From the NCBI GenBank assembly GCA_024743095.1, contig JANSXF010000009.1:21914-85913 (forward strand): DNA of 64,000 bases, written 5' to 3'. Under the pieces are notes generated by a model. The model did not search any database. It saw only the letters and a list, made by a program, of their open reading frames with translations, and was not told the DNA's origin. The DNA is from Flavobacteriaceae bacterium. GTDB lineage: Bacteria > Bacteroidota > Bacteroidia > Flavobacteriales > Flavobacteriaceae. Position 1 is the stretch's first letter, and each line of letters starts with the position of its first letter. Made by a program: the position numbers and the translations under genes. This document shows positions 1 through 9,547 of this stretch, in pieces.

Positions 1-2
1 GA

Positions 3-692
3 CTCCCAGTGGGCATAAAGGGAGCCATCGGAAAAATTGACCAATGGCAGCAACTTGCCGATTTAATGAAAAAAACTGGAAAAGGACCAGATTTCATAAC
101 CATTGATGGTGGTGAAGGAGGAACGGGAGCAGCACCTCCAAGTTTTGCCGACCATGTCTCCCTGCCCTGGACCTATGGGTTCTCATCGGTCTACAAGATA
201 TTCCTAGATCATGGGCTTACAGATAGAATCGTTTTTATAGGAAGCGGAAAGTTAGGTTTTCCCGGAAAGGCAGCTATGGCATTTGCTATGGGTGCGGACT
301 GCATCAACGTGGCCAGAGAAGCCATGATGAGCATCGGTTGCATTCAAGCACAAGTTTGCCACACCAATAGATGTCCTGCCGGTGTTGCTACGCAGAACAA
401 ATGGCGTCAAAGTGGAATCAACGTTCCGTTAAAATCCGACAGGTTGGCGCAATACTTCAACACCTTTAAAAAGGAGTTCTTGGAAATCACCCATGCAGCA
501 GGTTATGAACATCCTTGTCAATTCCATATGGAAGACATACAAGTGAATGTGGACGATGATTATCTTAGCAGCGATATTAGAAGGGTCTATAAGTACCAAA
601 AAGAGAAAGTTCCCTTCACCTCTATGGATGAACTATTTAATTGTGAGCATCTTGGAGGAAAAAACAACTTAATTAAAAACATTATAACTTAG
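3..692 (+). CDS. FMN-dependent glutamate synthase-like protein, 3' part
   Basis: The reading frame is open at the left edge (codons for Leu-Pro precede the first possible GTG at 9), so the gene begins outside the window and only the C-terminal ~229 residues are here. They match the FMN-binding barrel of the glutamate synthase family: a GGEGGTGAAPP phosphate-binding loop, then a conserved Cys-rich segment CHTNRCPAGVATQ near the end of the barrel. The family transfers the glutamine amide to 2-oxoglutarate. Stand-alone FMN-domain proteins of about 500-530 residues are common in Bacteroidota, and their substrate is less certain than for GltB. Confidence 0.85.
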   Translation, partial: LPVGIKGAIGKIDQWQQLADLMKKTGKGPDFITIDGGEGGTGAAPPSFADHVSLPWTYGFSSVYKIFLDHGLTDRIVFIGSGKLGFPGKAAMAFAMGADCINVAREAMMSIGCIQAQVCHTNRCPAGVATQNKWRQSGINVPLKSDRLAQYFNTFKKEFLEITHAAGYEHPCQFHMEDIQVNVDDDYLSSDIRRVYKYQKEKVPFTSMDELFNCEHLGGKNNLIKNIIT

Positions 693-713
693 ACCCAAAT
701 AATTATACTACTT

Positions 714-1487
714 ATGAGAAATAATCTACTCGTTATAGCACTGCTTGTTATATCCACAGGTGTTTATTCACAAAGAAAAAGTGATTTGATTGCTGAAATA
801 GACAATCTAAAATCAAAAATATCCGAGGTGGAACAAGAACTCGCTGTTGCAAAAAGGGAAATATCATCCAGTAATGCAGAAGCGGATGCCTTAAAGTCGG
901 AAAACCTGACCCTTCGTGATGCCAATGCGACCCTGTTGGGCAACATGAGCAATTTTTCACAGCTGTCCAAACAAAACTCGGACAATGTAGACCGTGCGAT
1001 GGCCGCTCTTGCCAGAAAAGAAAGACAGTTGAGCGGAATAAACGATATGATTTCCGCAAACGATTCTACCGCTATTGTTTCTCTGACACGAATAAAACAG
1101 ACCTTGGGAGAAAATGCCAAAGTAAGTGTTGAAGCCGGTGTAGTCATAATCAGCAATAGCTTGAACACACTTTTTGACTCAGATACTTCTGATGAATTAA
1201 CCGAAGAAGGAAAAACATGGTTGACCGGTGTGGCAGATATTATCAAATCCAACCCTAATTTTAAGGCCGAAGTCGAGGGATTGAACATTACTGGTGAATT
1301 TGGTCCCACCTATGGCCAAGTAGCCTCTGTAGCTTCAGAATTGGTAACCAGTTTAGAGGTGCCTGCGGAAAGCATAGGCATTTCTGCCAAGGACGGTAAT
1401 TTTAAAGAAGGAATAAACATTAAACTACAACCCGATTACAAAGGTTTTTACGCAAAGGCAAAGGAAAGTGCCAAGGGGGCCCAATAA
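714..1487 (+). CDS. Exported coiled-coil protein with OmpA-like C-terminal region
   Basis: It has 257 residues with an N-terminal signal peptide (residues 1-19, hydrophobic LLVIALLVIS then a small-residue site at VYSQ). A long alternating charged stretch rich in Lys, Glu and Ser (about 22-110) should form a coiled coil. The last 130 residues show a weak OmpA/MotB-like pattern (a segment with FDSDTSDELTEEGKTWL, then a strand-turn region), suggesting periplasmic peptidoglycan association. The start lies 21 bases after the glutamate synthase-like gene, so co-transcription is likely. No specific function is recognised. Confidence 0.75.
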   Translation: MRNNLLVIALLVISTGVYSQRKSDLIAEIDNLKSKISEVEQELAVAKREISSSNAEADALKSENLTLRDANATLLGNMSNFSQLSKQNSDNVDRAMAALARKERQLSGINDMISANDSTAIVSLTRIKQTLGENAKVSVEAGVVIISNSLNTLFDSDTSDELTEEGKTWLTGVADIIKSNPNFKAEVEGLNITGEFGPTYGQVASVASELVTSLEVPAESIGISAKDGNFKEGINIKLQPDYKGFYAKAKESAKGAQ

Positions 1488-1564
1488 CCTTTGATCCAAA
1501 AATACTTTTTACAATTTTGGTGCGTTCTTGGTAGTGTAAAATCAATAAAAAACCAGACTACCTT

Positions 1565-2086
1565 ATGAGTGGAGATCAAATCCTTCAGTTATTCGCTTAT
1601 TTAATGCCTGCAGTAGTAACCGGTGCTGTGGCCTTCTATTTCTTTAGATTGCATACCCGTAACGAAGATGGGCGTAGACGATTTCTATTGCACAAAGATT
1701 CGCAAAAGGAAACTTTGCCCATACGCTTGCAAGCCTATGAGCGCATGGCCCTATTTTTGGAGCGTATTGCCCTAAATAGCCTAGTGGTCCGTGTTGCACC
1801 GACCAGTAAAAACAAGACTGATTACGAAAATTTGCTTATCAAACAGATTGAAACCGAGTTCGAGCACAATCTATCCCAACAAATTTATATGTCGGATGCC
1901 TGCTGGAACATTATCAAAACTGCAAAGAACACTACAATACAAATTATTCGTTCCGCCGGAATGAGCGCAACCGATTCGCCCGATAAACTTCGAGAAGACA
2001 TACTTAACCAGACCATGGAAAAGGAATCACCATCGAATGCCGCTTTGGCTTACGTTAAAAAAGAAGTAAGCGACCTTTGGTCTTAA
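1565..2086 (+). CDS. Membrane-anchored protein of unknown function
   Basis: It has 173 residues: one hydrophobic segment at the N terminus (about residues 8-28), then a basic RRRF patch and a soluble helical domain. The pattern is a single-pass anchor with the rest in the cytoplasm. The motif LPIRLQAYERMALFLERI is typical of an uncharacterised flavobacterial family I have seen near housekeeping genes, but I assign no function. It ends one base before the end of the convergent patatin gene, leaving no room for a terminator between them. Confidence 0.7.
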   Translation: MSGDQILQLFAYLMPAVVTGAVAFYFFRLHTRNEDGRRRFLLHKDSQKETLPIRLQAYERMALFLERIALNSLVVRVAPTSKNKTDYENLLIKQIETEFEHNLSQQIYMSDACWNIIKTAKNTTIQIIRSAGMSATDSPDKLREDILNQTMEKESPSNAALAYVKKEVSDLWS

Positions 2087-3001
2087 TCATTCCTGTTTTT
2101 CAGGTTCAATGGGGCTGGTTTCCTCATTTTTGTTCTTGGCATACAAATAACCACGTTTCCACCACAAGGTCATTCGTTCCTTATTAAACACCAATGAGTT
2201 TGTGGTGAGGACCGTAGGAGTATAATAAAAATTGATAATGGCATTCTTCTGTTTCGCCACCAACTTCCCGATACGTACATTTTGGTTCTCTATACGATCC
2301 AACATGAAGCCAAAGATGGTGGTGATCAGGTCAAAAGGGTTTTTGGACGACATACGGTTTAGGTGATTCACTTCGGTATGAAGCACCACCACATCAACTT
2401 CCGTTGCCCCACGGTTCAAGGCTTCTTCAATCGGAACTAAAGTGCCAAGTCCGCCATCGGCATATTCACAACCATCTTTTTTGACCAAGCTCATGAAAGG
2501 CGTATAGTTGGATGAAATCCAAATCCAGTCACAGAACTCTTCGTACGTGCAATCGTTGATGGATTTATATTCTACCTGGTTCAATGATAGATTGGAGACG
2601 GTAACCACCACATCCATCTTACTTTTTTTGAGCTTATTGAACTCTTGGACGGTGATGGACCTACGGATCAACTTTCTAAGGTTCTCACTTTCCCCAAAGG
2701 TCTTTTTACCTTTGATAAAGTTTTTGATAACGTTCCAATGATTTATTGCAATCGTCTCTACTCCATGTTTTTTCTTGATGACAAACGGACAATTATTGAA
2801 GATGCTGTCCTGATTTACATTTGAATAAATATTCTTGATCTTGTCGAGCTTATTCAGTGCCAAATGGGAAATCAGAAGACTCCCTGTGGATGTGCCCACG
2901 AAAAGATCATAGTCGTGTTTGGCTTCTTGAATCAAAAATTGGGCAACGCCGCCCGCAAAGGCACCCTTGCTACCACCTCCCGAAATGACCAATGCCCTCA
3001 T
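2087..3001 (-). CDS. Patatin-like phospholipase
   Basis: It has 304 residues. The family signature is complete: glycine-rich oxyanion motif GGGSKG at residues 8-13, nucleophile elbow GTSTG at 36-40 with Ser38, and the catalytic Asp in ADGG at Asp182. These form the Ser-Asp dyad of patatin-type lipid acyl hydrolases. No signal peptide is visible, so a cytoplasmic or membrane-surface role is likely; the natural substrate is unknown. The start codon overlaps the stop of the upstream M1 peptidase gene by 4 bases (ATGA), so the two are translationally coupled. Confidence 0.88.
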   Translation of the reverse strand: MRALVISGGGSKGAFAGGVAQFLIQEAKHDYDLFVGTSTGSLLISHLALNKLDKIKNIYSNVNQDSIFNNCPFVIKKKHGVETIAINHWNVIKNFIKGKKTFGESENLRKLIRRSITVQEFNKLKKSKMDVVVTVSNLSLNQVEYKSINDCTYEEFCDWIWISSNYTPFMSLVKKDGCEYADGGLGTLVPIEEALNRGATEVDVVVLHTEVNHLNRMSSKNPFDLITTIFGFMLDRIENQNVRIGKLVAKQKNAIINFYYTPTVLTTNSLVFNKERMTLWWKRGYLYAKNKNEETSPIEPEKQE

Positions 3002-5088
3002 TCACCTAAAGTTTTTTCCAAATATTGTTTTTCTTCCTGACTTAACAAAGGGTAAAGCCCCTTAATACGGGCTGTATTTCCTTCTGACTTTAAGAAGTCG
3101 CTCAATATGGTCCGGGCTGATTTTTTAAAGTGCCATACATGATGACTACAGGACTCGACCAAGTTCTTAAGAACCGTATCCGTAAAGCCCCCAATGCTCT
3201 TCAAATACTGAAAAGCAATCAAACGGGTCTCAAAATGATGCTCGGAACCGGTATATCCGCTCAATTCATCAAAATAAGTTGCTTTGGAATCTGGGTTATA
3301 TTCGGGTGTCACCAGGGCCAACGTCAACCAAAGTAATCGGATGTTCTTATTGGGGAACCCTGTAATTTTATCGGTTATATTAAGGTATTTGCTCCTGTTT
3401 TCAGGAAAATCCGTCCATAAACGGTACAAAGCGGTCTCCATTGTCGTATAGCTTTTATCCTTTAAAAACCCTTCTACCGCTATCCGAAGTTCGCTTGGAA
3501 TTTTTTTTTGGGATAAAATCACGGCCTGTCTTACTTTCAAGTCTTCAGATGTAATGATAGCATCCAAAAAGCCCGTGGTCAGCTTATCTCCATAATCCAA
3601 AACCAGATTTTCCTTCAGACGGTTTGATTTCATTTTTTTCCAATTACGTCTTAAAATAGTCTCTGGATTTTCAGGTTGCCCCGCTATCTTATCTTTTAGT
3701 TCATAATAAGTTTTGATGGATGAATTCTTCGTTTGCAAAAATAAAACCACCTGATCATACGGAAAATCAGTGTTTTGCAACCACATTCGTTCAAAATCTT
3801 CAAGGTTGGTATTTGATACCTTTTCCAGTTCTTCCATCAAGTTGGGAATGGTCACATTTTTAAACGCATACTTGTTCAAATAGTTCCGTATCCCCCTTTT
3901 AAATGCTTCCTCACCCACCCTATCTTGAAGCATAACCAAGGCCCATGCTCCTTTCTCGTAAAAGGTTAGACTGCCGGCCCCTGAATTCCGCAAAGCCTCA
4001 CCACCGTCGTCTCCCGAAAAACGTTGTAGTGCATTCGCTGTTTCCAACAAATGCCAATAGTAATGGTCATCTCCAAAAATATCCTTTTCCGCCAAGTAGG
4101 CATAAAATGTTGCGAAGCCCTCGTGCAACCAATGGTGTTCGCTACTGGTCTCCGTGACCAAATTGCCAAACCATTGATGCGCCAATTCGTGCGCATTGAC
4201 ATTCACATAGTTTTTATCCGCAAAAGCAGTGGAATCGATTACATACTGATTGGAAAATATGGTACAGGTGGTATTCTCCATTCCTGCGTACAGAAAATCC
4301 TGTACGGGAACCTGTTTATAGTTTTGCCAAGGATATGGAACATCGATTTCCTTCTCTAAAAAATCAAAAATGTGTTTGGTATATCGATATGTTGGTTCTA
4401 CTTTGGCAAAATCCGTTGGTTCGTAATACAACTCAATAGGTATTCCGGATGATGATTCGATAGTTTTTTTGTTGTACTCCCCAATGGCAAAACCAACCAA
4501 ATAGCTGCTCATGGGTTTCTCCATATCATACTGCCACAAATGACCCTTTGATTCGGGCAAACTTTCTTTTTTGATGAGTTTTCCGTTGGCGATTACGGTA
4601 CAATTCTCTTTTAACTTGATTTGGATGTCAAACTCCACCTTTTCGGTCATATCATCAAAACTGGGCAGCCAATGACTGGTATATTTTCCTTGGCCCTGCG
4701 TCCAAACCTGCTCGTTATTTCTAACGCCATCATCCCACCCTAAAAAATATACCGTTTGTTTTGGTTTTGCCATGTAATCAAGTTCCAGATTATGGACACT
4801 TCCTTTTTCCATCTTTTTGTTGATGATGATCTTTCGGCCATTATAGTCGTAATCTATTTTTGCATCATCCATAACCACCGATAAAAAATCAAGGTCAACA
4901 GCATCAAGGTAAATGGAATTCACATCTTCGATTACATTAAATTGATAGATCACACTACCATTAATGCGGTTTTCAATAGGTATGGGTTCAATCAAAACTT
5001 TAGCATGGACAAAATCTACTTTATCCTGAATTTGGCCGGACAAGAACTGTACGAATAAGAAAAAAATAACTGTGGGGCTCAGCTTCAT
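2998..5088 (-). CDS. M1 family metallopeptidase (aminopeptidase N-like), exported
   Basis: It has 696 residues with an N-terminal signal peptide (about 1-18). The zinc site is intact: HELAH at 300-304 with the third ligand Glu323, the exact HEXXH-X18-E spacing of M1 enzymes. The exopeptidase motif appears as AGMEN about 30 residues earlier. The C-terminal third looks like the helical domain of M1 enzymes. It likely trims peptides in the periplasm. It is coupled to the downstream patatin gene and divergent from recG across a 46-base gap. Confidence 0.93.
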   Translation of the reverse strand: MKLSPTVIFFLFVQFLSGQIQDKVDFVHAKVLIEPIPIENRINGSVIYQFNVIEDVNSIYLDAVDLDFLSVVMDDAKIDYDYNGRKIIINKKMEKGSVHNLELDYMAKPKQTVYFLGWDDGVRNNEQVWTQGQGKYTSHWLPSFDDMTEKVEFDIQIKLKENCTVIANGKLIKKESLPESKGHLWQYDMEKPMSSYLVGFAIGEYNKKTIESSSGIPIELYYEPTDFAKVEPTYRYTKHIFDFLEKEIDVPYPWQNYKQVPVQDFLYAGMENTTCTIFSNQYVIDSTAFADKNYVNVNAHELAHQWFGNLVTETSSEHHWLHEGFATFYAYLAEKDIFGDDHYYWHLLETANALQRFSGDDGGEALRNSGAGSLTFYEKGAWALVMLQDRVGEEAFKRGIRNYLNKYAFKNVTIPNLMEELEKVSNTNLEDFERMWLQNTDFPYDQVVLFLQTKNSSIKTYYELKDKIAGQPENPETILRRNWKKMKSNRLKENLVLDYGDKLTTGFLDAIITSEDLKVRQAVILSQKKIPSELRIAVEGFLKDKSYTTMETALYRLWTDFPENRSKYLNITDKITGFPNKNIRLLWLTLALVTPEYNPDSKATYFDELSGYTGSEHHFETRLIAFQYLKSIGGFTDTVLKNLVESCSHHVWHFKKSARTILSDFLKSEGNTARIKGLYPLLSQEEKQYLEKTLGE

Positions 5089-5134
5089 ACCATCATCTTA
5101 TCAAAAGTCCTTCCAAATTACATATTTTAGTTCG

Positions 5135-7240
5135 ATGAATCCCAATTTTCTACAAACTCCCATAGCATATTTAAAAGGTGTTGGCCCCAACCGGGCCGAT
5201 GTTCTAAAGGCCGAATTGGGCATTGAGACCTTTAGGGACCTGCTCCATCTGTTCCCTAACCGCTATTTGGATAGGACGAGTTACTATAAGATAAATCAAC
5301 TACAGTCAAGCGGTGCCGATGTACAGGTAGTGGGCAAAATTGTCCATATCAAAATGGTGGAGCAAAAACGGGGGAAACGCTTAGTGGCCTCTTTTATGGA
5401 TGAAACAGGACAAATGGACCTAGTTTGGTTCCGCGGTCACAAATGGATCAAGGAAAATCTAAAATTGAACGAACCCTATGTAGTTTTTGGCCGAGCAAAC
5501 AAATACGGTAGCACCTTTTCTATGCCCCACCCCGAAATGGAGACCTTGCAAAAGCATAAACAGGGATTAAAAATGGTGATGCAGCCCATTTACCCTTCCA
5601 CGGAAAAACTGAGCAATTTCGGCATTACCAACAGAGTGCTGGGTAAAATGATTCAACAATTGTTCATGGAATGCAAGGGCAAGTTTCCCGAATCACTTTC
5701 ACCTCACATTTTGGAAGAATTAAAATTGATTTCGAAGAGTTCAGCACTTTTCAACATTCACTTTCCAAAGAATCAAGAATTGTTGGCAAGAGCACGGTTC
5801 CGGTTAAAGTTTGAGGAGTTATTTTTTGTTCAATTGCAGCTCATTTCCAAAAATATGATGCGTAAACAAAAAATAAAAGGAATGCCCTTTGGTGCCGTAG
5901 GCGAAAAGTTTACCGAATTCTTTGAGAACCATTTACCATTTGAATTGACCAAAGCACAAAAGCGTGTAATTAAGGAAATCCGTAACGATTTGGGAAGTAA
6001 CGCTCAAATGAACCGACTTTTGCAAGGCGATGTAGGCTCGGGAAAGACCATTGTAGCATTAATGTGCATGCTTTTGGCGATTGACAACGGTTTCCAAACT
6101 TGTTTGATGGCTCCAACCGAAATTTTAGCGACACAGCACTATAATGGCCTCAAAGAACTGTTGAAAAACATGGACGTTAAAATCGCCTTATTGACGGGCT
6201 CCACAAAGAAATCCGAACGCACCCTGCTGCACAATCAACTGGAAAATGGGAACCTGAACATACTGGTTGGTACCCATGCCGTTTTGGAGGACAAAGTCCA
6301 GTTCAAAAACCTCGGTTTGGGCATAGTGGACGAACAGCACCGTTTTGGTGTGGTACAACGATCCAAACTTTGGCATAAAAATCAGACTCCTCCACATGTT
6401 TTGGTAATGACTGCGACCCCCATTCCTAGAACCTTGGCGATGAGCCTATACGGGGATTTGGACATTTCTGTGATAGATGAGCTTCCACCCGGACGAAAAC
6501 CTATCAAAACAGTACATCGTTTTGACAGTAACCGTTTAAAAGTATTCAGGTTCATCAAAGATGAAATCAAAAAAGGGAGACAAATCTATATTGTATATCC
6601 TCTGATTCAAGAGTCTGAAGCCATGGATTACAAGGATTTAATGGATGGGTATGAAAGTATTGCTCGTGATTTTCCTCAGCCCGAATATCAAATCTCCATT
6701 GTGCACGGACAAATGAAACCTGCGGACAAAGATTACGAAATGGAGCGTTTTGTTAAAGGGGAAACCCAGATTATGATTGCCACCACGGTAATAGAAGTAG
6801 GCGTGAACGTGCCCAATGCTTCCGTTATGATCATTGAGAGCGCCGAACGGTTTGGCCTTTCCCAATTGCATCAGCTTCGAGGTCGTGTTGGGCGAGGTGC
6901 AGAACAAAGCTTTTGTATTTTAATGACAGGCCACAAACTTTCCGACGATTCCAAGACCCGTTTACAGACCATGGTGCACACCAATGATGGTTTTGAAATT
7001 GCTGAGGTCGACCTTAAACTTCGTGGACCTGGCGACTTAATGGGCACACAACAGAGCGGTGTGTTGAATCTTAAGATTGCGGATATTGTAAAGGACAATC
7101 AAATCCTCAAAACAGCCCGTTATCATGCCATCCAATTGCTAAAAGACGACCCAAAACTGGAACAAGTAGAAAATGCACCTATTTTAAACGCCTATTCCAA
7201 AATGATGGCCAATAAAACCATCTGGAATTATATCAGTTAG
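5135..7240 (+). CDS. recG: ATP-dependent DNA helicase RecG
   Basis: It has 701 residues from the ATG at 5135. The longer open frame from 5072 overlaps the divergent M1 gene and lacks family similarity, so I prefer 5135. The protein starts with the wedge domain (LKGVGPNRADVL), followed by a superfamily 2 helicase core: Walker A GDVGSGKT near residue 298, DEQH box near 398, motif III TATPIPRTL, and the C-terminal QLRGRVGRG motif. RecG remodels stalled forks and branched DNA during repair. Length and domain order are normal for the family. Confidence 0.96.
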   Translation: MNPNFLQTPIAYLKGVGPNRADVLKAELGIETFRDLLHLFPNRYLDRTSYYKINQLQSSGADVQVVGKIVHIKMVEQKRGKRLVASFMDETGQMDLVWFRGHKWIKENLKLNEPYVVFGRANKYGSTFSMPHPEMETLQKHKQGLKMVMQPIYPSTEKLSNFGITNRVLGKMIQQLFMECKGKFPESLSPHILEELKLISKSSALFNIHFPKNQELLARARFRLKFEELFFVQLQLISKNMMRKQKIKGMPFGAVGEKFTEFFENHLPFELTKAQKRVIKEIRNDLGSNAQMNRLLQGDVGSGKTIVALMCMLLAIDNGFQTCLMAPTEILATQHYNGLKELLKNMDVKIALLTGSTKKSERTLLHNQLENGNLNILVGTHAVLEDKVQFKNLGLGIVDEQHRFGVVQRSKLWHKNQTPPHVLVMTATPIPRTLAMSLYGDLDISVIDELPPGRKPIKTVHRFDSNRLKVFRFIKDEIKKGRQIYIVYPLIQESEAMDYKDLMDGYESIARDFPQPEYQISIVHGQMKPADKDYEMERFVKGETQIMIATTVIEVGVNVPNASVMIIESAERFGLSQLHQLRGRVGRGAEQSFCILMTGHKLSDDSKTRLQTMVHTNDGFEIAEVDLKLRGPGDLMGTQQSGVLNLKIADIVKDNQILKTARYHAIQLLKDDPKLEQVENAPILNAYSKMMANKTIWNYIS

Positions 7241-7266
7241 CAGCGATTTAAGTTTGTAATTGGAAG

Positions 7267-7317
7267 ATGATACGATTCTCTTCGCTTCTTTGTTACAAAT
7301 TGAAAATCAACTCTTAA
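7267..7317 (+). other. Possible leader peptide ahead of leuC
   Basis: A 16-codon frame (MIRFSSLLCYKLKINS) lies in the 200-base gap between recG and leuC. It has three Leu codons, two adjacent. Downstream segments can pair alternately: 7337-7343 with 7352-7358, 7354-7358 with 7379-7383, and 7379-7384 with 7388-7393. This resembles an attenuator order, but the last hairpin lacks a U-tract and a promoter-like box lies further downstream, so the frame may be chance. Confidence 0.2.
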
Positions 7318-7406
7318 GATTTGTTAACTTTAAAAGCAATCGCTTGAAATTGCGGTTGAACATCGTAATTTTACAGCTAACCGAAAATCGGTTTACACAC
7401 AAATTT

Positions 7407-7414
7407 TAACTTTG
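7407..7414 (+). promoter_or_regulatory. Putative -7 promoter box for the leu genes
   Basis: TAACTTTG fits the Bacteroidota TAnnTTTG -7 consensus exactly and lies 26 bases before the leuC start, a normal distance. No clear TTG -33 element is seen at the expected spacing, which lowers confidence. Confidence 0.3.
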
Positions 7415-7440
7415 TAGGCTTACAAATTATTGAAGACACA

Positions 7441-8853
7441 ATGAGCAAGACACTTTTTGATAAAGTTTGGGATTCCCACGTGGTAAAGCATATTGAAAAC
7501 GGTCCAGATGTACTTTTTATCGACAGGCATTTGGTCCATGAAGTAACGAGTCCCGTAGCTTTTTTAGGATTAAAGAACAGAGGAATAAAAGTATTGTATC
7601 CGGAGCGCACCTTTGCAACGGCCGACCACAATACCCCTACCAGAAACCAACACTTGCCCGTTAAGGATCCTCTGTCCGCCAATCAGTTAAGGGCCTTGGA
7701 AGAAAACGCCAATGCCCACAATATTCCATATTGGGGGCTTGGACATAAGAAAAACGGAATCGTACACGTAATTGGCCCAGAAAACGGAATAACCGTTCCC
7801 GGGGCCACTATCGTTTGTGGAGATTCGCACACCTCTACCCACGGAGCTTTTGGCGCCATCGCTTTTGGTATTGGAACCAGCGAAGTAGAAATGGTATTAT
7901 CGACACAATGCATCATGCAGCCAAAACCTAAAAGTTTGCGCATCAATGTGAATGGGGAATTAAGTGAAGCTGTTACCCCGAAAGATGTAGCACTTTTTAT
8001 TATTTCCAAATTGTCCACTTCCGGTGCAACAGGCTATTTTGCCGAATATGCAGGTGATGTCTTCAAAAATATGTCCATGGAAGGCCGTATGACGGTTTGC
8101 AACCTTAGTATTGAAATGGGTGCCCGTGGCGGTATGATTGCTCCCGACGAAACTACTTTTGAATATATTAAAGGAAGGGAATACACGCCAAAAGGCAAGG
8201 GTTGGGATGCTGCAATGGAATACTGGAACACCCTTTATTCTGATGATGGTGCCGAGTTTGACAAAGAGGTGACTTTTGATGCCAGTGAGATAGAACCTAT
8301 GATTACTTTCGGTACCAACCCTGGGATGGGTATCGGTATCAGCAAGGATATTCCATTGGCGGAAAGTATTGATGGTTCCCCTGCCACCTACAAAAAGTCC
8401 TTGGAATATATGGATTACAACGAAGGTGAGGCTATGGTCGGCAAACCTATAGATTTTGTGTTCTTGGGAAGCTGCACCAATGGTAGAATTGAAGATTTCA
8501 GGGCTTTTGCTTCCATCATCAAAGGAAGAAAAAAAGCGGACAACGTGACCGCGTGGTTGGTTCCCGGTTCCCATAAAGTGGAAGAAGCCATCAAGGAAGA
8601 GGGTATCTTGAATATTTTGACAGAAGCTGGATTTGAATTGAGAGAGCCTGGCTGTTCTGCATGTTTGGCGATGAACGACGACAAAATTCCAGCAGGAAAA
8701 TATGCCGTGAGTACATCCAACAGAAATTTTGAGGGCAGACAAGGTCCTGGAGCCCGCACCCTATTGGCTAGTCCTTTGGTGGCCGCTGCAGCTGCTGTTA
8801 CGGGAAAAGTAACCGACCCACGGGTATTAATGCAAGAAGAAGTTTTAGCTTAA
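7441..8853 (+). CDS. leuC: 3-isopropylmalate dehydratase, large subunit
   Basis: It has 470 residues, the usual length for bacterial LeuC. The [4Fe-4S] ligands are present as Cys345 in GSCTNGR and Cys405/Cys408 in CSACLAMN. Together with LeuD it isomerises 2-isopropylmalate to 3-isopropylmalate in leucine synthesis. It is the first gene of the plus-strand leuC-leuD-leuA-leuB set. The 66-base gap to leuD contains AT-rich filler with repeated CAAT/ATTG words, common in flavobacterial spacers, and no visible terminator. Confidence 0.97.
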   Translation: MSKTLFDKVWDSHVVKHIENGPDVLFIDRHLVHEVTSPVAFLGLKNRGIKVLYPERTFATADHNTPTRNQHLPVKDPLSANQLRALEENANAHNIPYWGLGHKKNGIVHVIGPENGITVPGATIVCGDSHTSTHGAFGAIAFGIGTSEVEMVLSTQCIMQPKPKSLRINVNGELSEAVTPKDVALFIISKLSTSGATGYFAEYAGDVFKNMSMEGRMTVCNLSIEMGARGGMIAPDETTFEYIKGREYTPKGKGWDAAMEYWNTLYSDDGAEFDKEVTFDASEIEPMITFGTNPGMGIGISKDIPLAESIDGSPATYKKSLEYMDYNEGEAMVGKPIDFVFLGSCTNGRIEDFRAFASIIKGRKKADNVTAWLVPGSHKVEEAIKEEGILNILTEAGFELREPGCSACLAMNDDKIPAGKYAVSTSNRNFEGRQGPGARTLLASPLVAAAAAVTGKVTDPRVLMQEEVLA

Positions 8854-8919
8854 CAATAAACCATGTGCAATTATCAATGAACAATCCATTGGTAATTGAC
8901 AACTGAAAATTGAAAAATA

Positions 8920-9516
8920 ATGGCTTACGATAAATTCAACATACTAACAAGTTCAGCGGTACCATTACCTATCGAGAATGTGGATACCGACCAAATCATC
9001 CCAGCACGATTCCTAAAAGCTACAGAGCGTAAAGGGTTCGGTGATAATTTGTTCCGTGACTGGAGATATAACTCTGACGATACGCCCAAAGAGCAATTTG
9101 TACTCAACAATCCTATCTACTCTGGTAAAATTTTGGTCGGTGGGAAAAACTTTGGTTCCGGTTCCTCCAGGGAACATGCTGCTTGGGCAGTATATGATTA
9201 CGGCTTCCGTTGTGTGGTTTCCAGCTTTTTTGCTGATATTTTTAGAGGTAACTGCTTGAACATTGGTGTACTTCCCGTTCAGGTAAGTCCAGAGTTTTTG
9301 GACAAAATCTTTAAAGCTATCGAAGCTGACCCAAAAACGGAATTGGAAATCAATTTACCAGAACAAAAGATTACCATTTTAGCTACGGGCGAACATGAAA
9401 GCTTTGACATCAACGATTACAAAAAAGGGAATATGCTCAATGGTTTTGATGATATCGACTATTTGTTGAACATTCAGAAAGATATTGAGAAATACGCCGA
9501 AAGCACGCCTTTATAA
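8920..9516 (+). CDS. leuD: 3-isopropylmalate dehydratase, small subunit
   Basis: It has 198 residues, normal for LeuD. The swivel domain motif NFGSGSSREHA is present near residue 80, and VDTDQIIPARF near the N terminus contributes to substrate recognition. It pairs with LeuC directly upstream. The next gene, leuA, begins 31 bases after the stop, so one transcript is likely. Confidence 0.97.
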   Translation: MAYDKFNILTSSAVPLPIENVDTDQIIPARFLKATERKGFGDNLFRDWRYNSDDTPKEQFVLNNPIYSGKILVGGKNFGSGSSREHAAWAVYDYGFRCVVSSFFADIFRGNCLNIGVLPVQVSPEFLDKIFKAIEADPKTELEINLPEQKITILATGEHESFDINDYKKGNMLNGFDDIDYLLNIQKDIEKYAESTPL

Positions 9517-9547
9517 TCCATCGCCCGGAACACTACGGCATTAAAAA

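Noticed and set aside
7379..7400. Hairpin AACCGA/TCGGTT before leuC as a terminator
   Set aside because: Stem of six pairs only and no U-run follows; kept only as part of a weak leader hypothesis.
8854..8919. CAAT/ATTG-rich spacer as a regulatory element
   Set aside because: This type of degenerate filler is common between flavobacterial genes and shows no defined structure.
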